Positions 25,210-29,941 of a stretch of 29,941 bases of DNA are shown in pieces (within the stretch, counting starts at the first letter, position 1; each line of letters opens with the position of its first letter). The position numbers were made by a program, and so were the translations under genes. Origin of the DNA: a virus. Where the stretch lies: the IMG/VR virus record IMGVR_UViG_3300044678_000823, positions 1 through 29,941 of that record; one strand, 5' to 3'. Under the pieces are notes generated by a model, which ran no database searches, had not been told where the DNA came from, and saw only the letters and a program-made list of their open reading frames with translations.

Positions 25210-26805
25210 ATGAGTACATCAATAGCACCAAAGAAATCATTAAAAGAGATTATTTCGGAAGAATACAAAAAATGTGCGGTAGACCCGATACATTTTATGA
25301 AGAAGTATTGTATGATTCAGCATCCTGTTAGGGGCAAGATACCTTTTCAATTATTTCCATTTCAAGAAAAAACCCTAACACAATTTAAAGATAATAGATT
25401 TAATGTAGTTCTAAAATCACGCCAAACTGGTATATCAACACTTTGTGCTGGGTTCTCACTTTGGAAGATGATATTTAATACTGATTTTAACGTATTGGTT
25501 ATTGCAACAAAGCAAGAAGTGGCAAAAAACTTAGTAACTAAAGTAAGAGTAATGCATGATTTACTCCCAACATGGCTTAAGGGAGGTTCTATGGAAGATA
25601 ACAAGCTTTCCCTTCGTTTACAAAATGGTTCTCAAATTAAGGCTATTGCTAGTTCTCCTGATGCAGGACGTTCTGAAGCCCTATCACTTCTTATATTTGA
25701 TGAGGCTGCTTTTATTGATGATATTGATGAAATTTGGGTATCAGCTCAATCAACCTTATCAACGGGTGGTAGTTGTATCGCCCTTTCTACTCCTAATGGT
25801 GTGGGTAATTGGTTTCATCAAACTTGGATTGGAGCAGAAGAAAGCAGAAATCCATTTAATACAATTAGATTACATTGGACAGTACATCCTGAAAGAGACC
25901 AAAAATGGAGAGATGAACAAGAGAAATTATTAGGTACAAAGAAAGCAGCTCAAGAATGTGATTGTGACTTTGTAAGTTCTGGTGAAACTGTAATTGAACC
26001 TGAAACTTTAATGTTCTATAAAGAAACATATATTCAAGACCCAATAGAGAAAGGTGGATTTGACGGAAACCTTTGGAAATGGGAACATGCTGATTATAAT
26101 AAATCATATATGGTTGTGGCCGATGTGGCTAGAGGTGATGGTGGTGACTATTCCACTTGTCACGTTATTGATGTAGTTAATTCGGTTCAAGTGGCTGAAT
26201 ATAAAGGTAAGGTTGATACTAAAGATTTTGGAAACTTCTTAGTAGCACTTTCAACTGAATATAATGATGCATTACTTGTGATAGAGAACGCAAACATTGG
26301 ATGGGCAACAATTCAGCAAGTAATTGATAGAGGATATAAAAACTTATTCTATATGAGTAAGGATTTAAAATATATTGATACTGAGAATCAAATGACAAAT
26401 AGATACAGGTCAGAGGATAAGGGATTGGTAGCTGGGTTTTCAACAACTTCTAAGACTAGACCTTTAATCATATCTAAATTAACCGATTACTTTAGAGAGA
26501 AATCAGTTATAGTTCGTTCTTCTCGTTTAATAGATGAGTTATTCACATTTATCTATATGAATGGTAGAGCAGAGGCTATGAAAGGTTATAATGATGACTT
26601 GGTAATGGCATTTTCAATTGGATTATGGGTAAGAGATACTGCACTTCGTTTAAGACAAGAGGGAATTGATTTAACTAAAAGTGCGGTAGGTGGTATTACT
26701 TCTCATACATATAATGGCATATATGGTGGTGGGAACACTATGGATGATAACCCTTGGAAAATGAGAGTTGGCGATAATTTTGAAGATTTATCCCAATGGT
26801 TGTAG
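25210..26805 (+). CDS. terL: Large terminase subunit (T4 gp17-like)
   Basis: 531 residues, somewhat shorter than T4 gp17 (610). The ATPase domain shows SRQTGIST (70-77) at the Walker A position, Walker B LIFDEAA (161-167) and the coupling motif STPNG (193-197). The nuclease domain follows with VADVARGDGGD (303-313, Asp 305), LLVIENANIG (355-364, Glu 359) and NDDLVMAFSIG (461-471, Asp 462 or 463), matching the three acidic positions of the RNase H-like fold. It translocates DNA into the prohead and cuts concatemers at the portal. The usual Lys of Walker A is replaced by Ile 75, while Lys 69 and Arg 71 lie just before it. Portal follows after 74 bases, the usual T4-like association. Confidence 0.96.
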   Translation: MSTSIAPKKSLKEIISEEYKKCAVDPIHFMKKYCMIQHPVRGKIPFQLFPFQEKTLTQFKDNRFNVVLKSRQTGISTLCAGFSLWKMIFNTDFNVLVIATKQEVAKNLVTKVRVMHDLLPTWLKGGSMEDNKLSLRLQNGSQIKAIASSPDAGRSEALSLLIFDEAAFIDDIDEIWVSAQSTLSTGGSCIALSTPNGVGNWFHQTWIGAEESRNPFNTIRLHWTVHPERDQKWRDEQEKLLGTKKAAQECDCDFVSSGETVIEPETLMFYKETYIQDPIEKGGFDGNLWKWEHADYNKSYMVVADVARGDGGDYSTCHVIDVVNSVQVAEYKGKVDTKDFGNFLVALSTEYNDALLVIENANIGWATIQQVIDRGYKNLFYMSKDLKYIDTENQMTNRYRSEDKGLVAGFSTTSKTRPLIISKLTDYFREKSVIVRSSRLIDELFTFIYMNGRAEAMKGYNDDLVMAFSIGLWVRDTALRLRQEGIDLTKSAVGGITSHTYNGIYGGGNTMDDNPWKMRVGDNFEDLSQWL

Positions 26806-26823
26806 GATTTTGATAAATTACGA

Positions 26824-26831
26824 TATTTATG
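26824..26831 (+). promoter_or_regulatory. Candidate late promoter element, one-base variant (TATTTATG)
   Basis: ACGATATTTATGGT, starting 56 bases before the portal ATG at 26880, farther than most of the set. One mismatch at the last base. Confidence 0.35.
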
Positions 26832-26879
26832 GTATATAATAATGTCAAAATAGAATTTTGTAGAAATTAATAATAAATT

Positions 26880-28655
26880 ATGGCAGAACAAGAATTAGAT
26901 GATAGGAGTTTTTTTGGTAGATTAAAGAAATTATTTGCATCAAACGCAATCGTAACCGTTGATAAAGATGGTAGACGTAAGGTGGTTGATACGGATGAAC
27001 GCCAAATGAATACAAACTTCGTAAATCTTAGAGATAGATATACAAAGTTACAAAGGTCTTATTATGAGACTAATCAGGGTGCACAATCAATGGCTTATCA
27101 TCAAGTTCGTAGAGAGCTTTTTAGAGATTACGATGCTATGGATAATGACCCAATTATAGCATCCGCATTAGATATTTACGCTGATGAATCTACTACAAAG
27201 AACGAATATGGTGATGTATTAGCAATTAAATCATCAAATGAAAATGTAAGTGCAATACTTCATAACCTTTTTTATGATATAGTTAATATAGAATTTAACT
27301 TATGGCCTTGGGTAAGAAACTTGGTAAAATATGGAGATTTCTTTTTAGCATTAGAAATTGCAGAAGGTAAAGGTATTGTTAATGTAACTCCATACTCTGT
27401 ATATAATACTGAAAGATTAGAAGGTACTGACCCAGCTAATCAAAACTATGTTAAGTTTAAAGTTGAATTAGATAGATTTGGTAAAAAGGAATATGAGAAC
27501 TATGAAATGGCTCACTTCCGTCTATTATCAGATACAAACTTCCTTCCATATGGTAAGGCTATGATTGAAAATGGTCGTAGAGTTTGGAAACAATTATCAC
27601 TTATGGAAGATGCGATGTTAATCCATCGTATTATGAGAGCACCTGAAAAGAGAGTGTTCAAAATTGATATTGGTAATATTAATCCGCAAGAGGTTGATAA
27701 CTATATGCAAAAGATTATCAACAAAATGAAGAAAACTCCGTTTGTTGATAAAAATAGTGGAGATTACAACTTAAAGTACAATATTCAGAATCTTACCGAA
27801 GATTTCTTCTTACCTGTTAGAGGTGGAGATAGTGGTACATCAATTGAAAACTTGCAAGGATTGGAATATGCAGCAGTTGAAGATATTGATTACTTAAAAG
27901 CTAAATTATTTGCAGCATTGAAAGTACCTAAGGCTTACTTATCATATGATGAGAACGTTAATGGTAAAGCTACATTAGCTGCAGAAGATGTTCGTTTTGC
28001 TAGAACTATTGAAAGAATTCAAAGAACAATCGTTAGTGAATTATATAAGATAGCAATTGTTCACTTAGCTGGACAAGGTATTGATGATTCTGAAATGACA
28101 AACTTCCAACTTACTTTAACTAACTCATCTACAATATATGAGCAAGAGAAAGTAAACCTATGGAGTGAGAAAGTTAGATTAGCATCTGACCTTAAGAACT
28201 TAAATATGTTATCTACGGATTGGGCATATCATAATGTATTTGGAATGAGTGAGGAGGAAATGGATATGGAGAGAGCTAAAATGATATTAGACCTTAAAGA
28301 TAGATTCCGTTATACATCAATAGAACAGCAAGGACAAGACCCGGCAAACCCACCCGCACAAACTAATGTGGAGGAGGAGATTGAAAAGATGAAGCAAGAA
28401 ATTGTAGATAAGGGTGGTAGACCAAGAGAGGGAAACACTTATGGTAAAGATAAGCATCCGTATGGTAGAGACCCATTGGGTAACAAAGAAAATGAGAAAG
28501 AGAGAAAGAGAGATACTCGTTCAATTGAATCAAGTAAAAAGCTAGCAAGAGAATATATAAACGGAATTTCAGCAAAAAAGAAGATTTTAAACGAAAAAAC
28601 ACAAAAATCAGACCTTTTAGATGAAAAAAATATATTAGATGACACCAAATTTTAA
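26880..28655 (+). CDS. gp20: Portal protein (T4 gp20-like)
   Basis: 591 residues (T4 gp20 is 524). Typical T4-like portal blocks are visible: MDNDPIIASALDIYADEST (residues about 86-104), RIMRAPEKRVFKIDIGN, a PVRGGDSGTSIENL loop leading into LQGLEY, and LKVPKAYL followed by GKATLAAEDVRFARTIERIQ. It forms the dodecameric ring at the unique head vertex through which the terminase pumps DNA, and it nucleates prohead assembly. The last 90 residues, from about 500, are extra compared with T4, very charged and low-complexity (EKERKRDTRSIESSKK), and probably disordered. The gene follows the terminase directly. The start is the first ATG in the frame after the preceding gap. Confidence 0.95.
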   Translation: MAEQELDDRSFFGRLKKLFASNAIVTVDKDGRRKVVDTDERQMNTNFVNLRDRYTKLQRSYYETNQGAQSMAYHQVRRELFRDYDAMDNDPIIASALDIYADESTTKNEYGDVLAIKSSNENVSAILHNLFYDIVNIEFNLWPWVRNLVKYGDFFLALEIAEGKGIVNVTPYSVYNTERLEGTDPANQNYVKFKVELDRFGKKEYENYEMAHFRLLSDTNFLPYGKAMIENGRRVWKQLSLMEDAMLIHRIMRAPEKRVFKIDIGNINPQEVDNYMQKIINKMKKTPFVDKNSGDYNLKYNIQNLTEDFFLPVRGGDSGTSIENLQGLEYAAVEDIDYLKAKLFAALKVPKAYLSYDENVNGKATLAAEDVRFARTIERIQRTIVSELYKIAIVHLAGQGIDDSEMTNFQLTLTNSSTIYEQEKVNLWSEKVRLASDLKNLNMLSTDWAYHNVFGMSEEEMDMERAKMILDLKDRFRYTSIEQQGQDPANPPAQTNVEEEIEKMKQEIVDKGGRPREGNTYGKDKHPYGRDPLGNKENEKERKRDTRSIESSKKLAREYINGISAKKKILNEKTQKSDLLDEKNILDDTKF

Positions 28656-28673
28656 TAAACATTAAAAAGTTTA

Positions 28674-28681
28674 TATTTATA
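28674..28681 (+). promoter_or_regulatory. Candidate phage late promoter element (TATTTATA)
   Basis: Exact TATTTATA in TTTATATTTATATG, starting 49 bases before the ATG at 28723. Confidence 0.5.
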
Positions 28682-28722
28682 TGTGTTAGTTTATAGACAT
28701 AGGTTAAATTATAGGGAAATAA

Positions 28723-29592
28723 ATGAAAAAAATAAAACATTCTAAGGTTAAGAACACCGGAGTGTTATTTGAGCTTTTGGTAAGACAAATAACATTAGAG
28801 GTACTTAATGGTGATAAAACTGAGAACGCAAAAAATATTGTAAAAGAATTCTTTGCGTCTGGCACTGAATTAAATAAAGAATTACGTCTTTATGATTTAT
28901 TATTAAAAGAGAAATATAATTCTGAAAGTAAAGCAGAAATGTTTGTAGATACTGTATCTCAAGCACATGCTAAATTAAACGAAGGTAAGCTTGTAAAAGA
29001 AAAATATAATCTTATTAAGCAAATTAATGAGAAATTTGAATTAGAACAATTCCTTTCATCTCCTATAACTAACTACAAAGTATTAGCTTCAATATATAAA
29101 GTATTTGAATCTAAGAAGTCCGAAAACTACGATATTAAGGATATATTTAATTCAAAAGTAACCTTAATTGAAAACATTATAGCTAGACCATCTACTAAAA
29201 CTAACAAAATAGAAGATACTAAATTAATTGAATCCTATAAGCAACAAGACAAAGACCTACGTTTATTAACCTATAAAATACTTGTTGAGACTTTCAATAA
29301 AAAATACACTAACTTAGATAGTAATCAAAAGAATTTGTTAAAAGAATATATTAACAACATTTCAAATACATCTAAATTCAAAGATTATCTTTCAGTAGAA
29401 TTACCAAAAATTGTAGCTGAATTGAAATCAATCAAAGCTAAAATTCAAGATAAAGTAACTACTATCAAATTATCTGAAACTATTTCTGTTTTGGAAAAAA
29501 TGAAAATGGGTAAGAGTGTATCTGATGGACAAGTTTCATCTATTATGCTTTCATATGAGCTAATTAAAGAATTAAAATCTAAAGTAAAATAA
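28723..29592 (+). CDS. Conserved post-portal protein, probable prohead assembly factor
   Basis: 289 residues, almost wholly helical, Lys- and Glu-rich. The N-terminus KHSKVKNTGVLFELLVRQIT resembles a conserved block I recall from uncharacterised proteins of marine T4-like myoviruses. A second block (ASGTELNKELRLYDLLLKEK) follows. No catalytic signature, membrane span or signal peptide is seen. In T4-like genomes the genes between portal and major capsid protein encode prohead core, scaffold and protease. Location, helix content and charge make a core/scaffold role reasonable, but I cannot show it. Its stop overlaps the next start (TAATG), indicating coupled translation. Confidence 0.8.
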   Translation: MKKIKHSKVKNTGVLFELLVRQITLEVLNGDKTENAKNIVKEFFASGTELNKELRLYDLLLKEKYNSESKAEMFVDTVSQAHAKLNEGKLVKEKYNLIKQINEKFELEQFLSSPITNYKVLASIYKVFESKKSENYDIKDIFNSKVTLIENIIARPSTKTNKIEDTKLIESYKQQDKDLRLLTYKILVETFNKKYTNLDSNQKNLLKEYINNISNTSKFKDYLSVELPKIVAELKSIKAKIQDKVTTIKLSETISVLEKMKMGKSVSDGQVSSIMLSYELIKELKSKVK

Positions 29593-29941
29593 TGGAAGCT
29601 AGATTAAAAGAAATAATCAGAAGTATAGTTAAGGAAATCCAATCTGAAAAAGAATTGGAAGAAATGTCTGTAACTGGTAATGTAGCTGGATATGATACCC
29701 CAGCAGCATTTTCTAAACCAGGTCAAACTGCAAAGAAAAACAAAAGATTGGCTAATGTAACTGGTGGTGAGGTTGTTGATGATTTAGAAGAAGGTAAGGA
29801 TTGGTTGAAAAACGATGTTCCTGCTGATTCTAAAAAACCATTGGAAATAAAACCAACTGCAACTAAATCAAATGATTCTGGTGAAATTGCAGATAAGAGT
29901 GGTATGATATTAGCAAAGGATGATGATGAAGCTAGTTTAAA
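29592..29941 (+). CDS. Start of a further head-region gene, 3' end outside window
   Basis: The frame is open from the ATG at 29592 to the window end (116 complete codons), with no stop. The first A of its ATG is the last base of the upstream stop codon. The N-terminus (MEARLKEIIRSIVKEIQ) is an amphipathic helix. It is followed by SVTGNVAGYDTPAAFSKPG, a block I recall from proteins in the head region of marine T4-like phages, and then a Lys/Asp/Ser-rich, probably disordered stretch. It is probably another prohead or scaffold component, co-expressed with the gene at 28723. The family function is not known to me. Confidence 0.75.
   Translation, partial: MEARLKEIIRSIVKEIQSEKELEEMSVTGNVAGYDTPAAFSKPGQTAKKNKRLANVTGGEVVDDLEEGKDWLKNDVPADSKKPLEIKPTATKSNDSGEIADKSGMILAKDDDEASL

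Noticed and set aside
25556-25933. + strand ORF of 125 codons within the terminase gene
   Set aside because: Out-of-frame shadow; the terminase frame carries all catalytic motifs across this interval.
28655-28682. Terminator hairpin after the portal gene (ATAAAC...GTTTAT)
   Set aside because: Only six pairs, almost all A-T, and no clean T run after the stem; likely to be chance in this composition.
28363-28740. Minus-strand ORF of 125 codons over the portal 3' end
   Set aside because: Phe/Leu/Tyr-rich antisense shadow of the Lys/Glu-rich portal tail and the following leader.
1-29941. tRNA genes, CRISPR arrays, insertion sequences, reverse transcriptase or diversity-generating repeats
   Set aside because: None seen on reading both strands. 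Genes are close-packed, with no gap large enough for most of these apart from the short one at 9535-9787, which is accounted for.

Overview
The window looks like part of the genome of a T4-like myovirus that infects a member of the Bacteroidota. The T4-like assignment rests on a large terminase (gp17-like) followed by a gp20-like portal, an SbcCD-type (gp47/gp46) nuclease with a primase, and a set of tail proteins. The host inference rests on three things seen in the DNA. Two promoters match the Bacteroidota primary-sigma form TTTG-N20-TAnnTTTG. No convincing Shine-Dalgarno sequence precedes any start codon. The composition is very AT-rich. All genes but one lie on the + strand, and they are tightly packed. 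Every gap is under 100 bases except 9535-9787, which holds a small minus-strand gene. I saw no tRNA, rRNA, CRISPR array or insertion sequence.

Layout. (1) 1-4787, virion proteins: the 3' end of a large protein, a tandem pair of about 208-residue proteins, two proteins sharing a C-terminal domain, and an 82-residue protein; a strong terminator lies at 3489-3523. (2) 4791-9534, nucleic-acid enzymes: a SegE-like GIY-YIG endonuclease, a 66-residue protein, a DnaG-type primase and a single-chain fusion of the Mre11/SbcD and Rad50/SbcC subunits. This ends at a hairpin terminator lying inside an antisense ribbon-helix-helix gene (9524-9697, minus). (3) 9788-17488, a 2566-residue fibre or adhesin built of repeated modules. 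(4) 17540-21655, a glycosylation cassette: a three-domain GT4/methyltransferase/GT25-like enzyme and a TibC-like O-heptosyltransferase, flanked by two paralogous coiled-coil genes. (5) 21687-24473, a protein combining an NMN-adenylyltransferase-like domain, a DUF5661-like domain and a nucleotide-ligase-like domain. (6) 24525-29941, packaging and head genes: a zinc-ribbon protein, terminase, portal and two genes probably belonging to prohead assembly.

Two promoter classes are visible. Most structural transcription units, and the coiled-coil, ligase-like and terminase/head units, have TATTTATA or a one-base variant about 23-56 bases before the start codon. This is a candidate late promoter and is the reverse complement of the T4 late element TATAAATA. 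The primase/recombination unit and the glycosyltransferase unit instead have host-type promoters, with the start codon at the same distance in both. The simplest reading is that replication and glycosylation enzymes are made early by host RNA polymerase, and that virion proteins are made later.

The most novel-looking parts are the glycosylation cassette beside the giant fibre, the adenylyltransferase/ligase fusion, the fused gp47-gp46 protein, and the antisense regulator that carries a terminator in its coding sequence and a candidate operator at its start.
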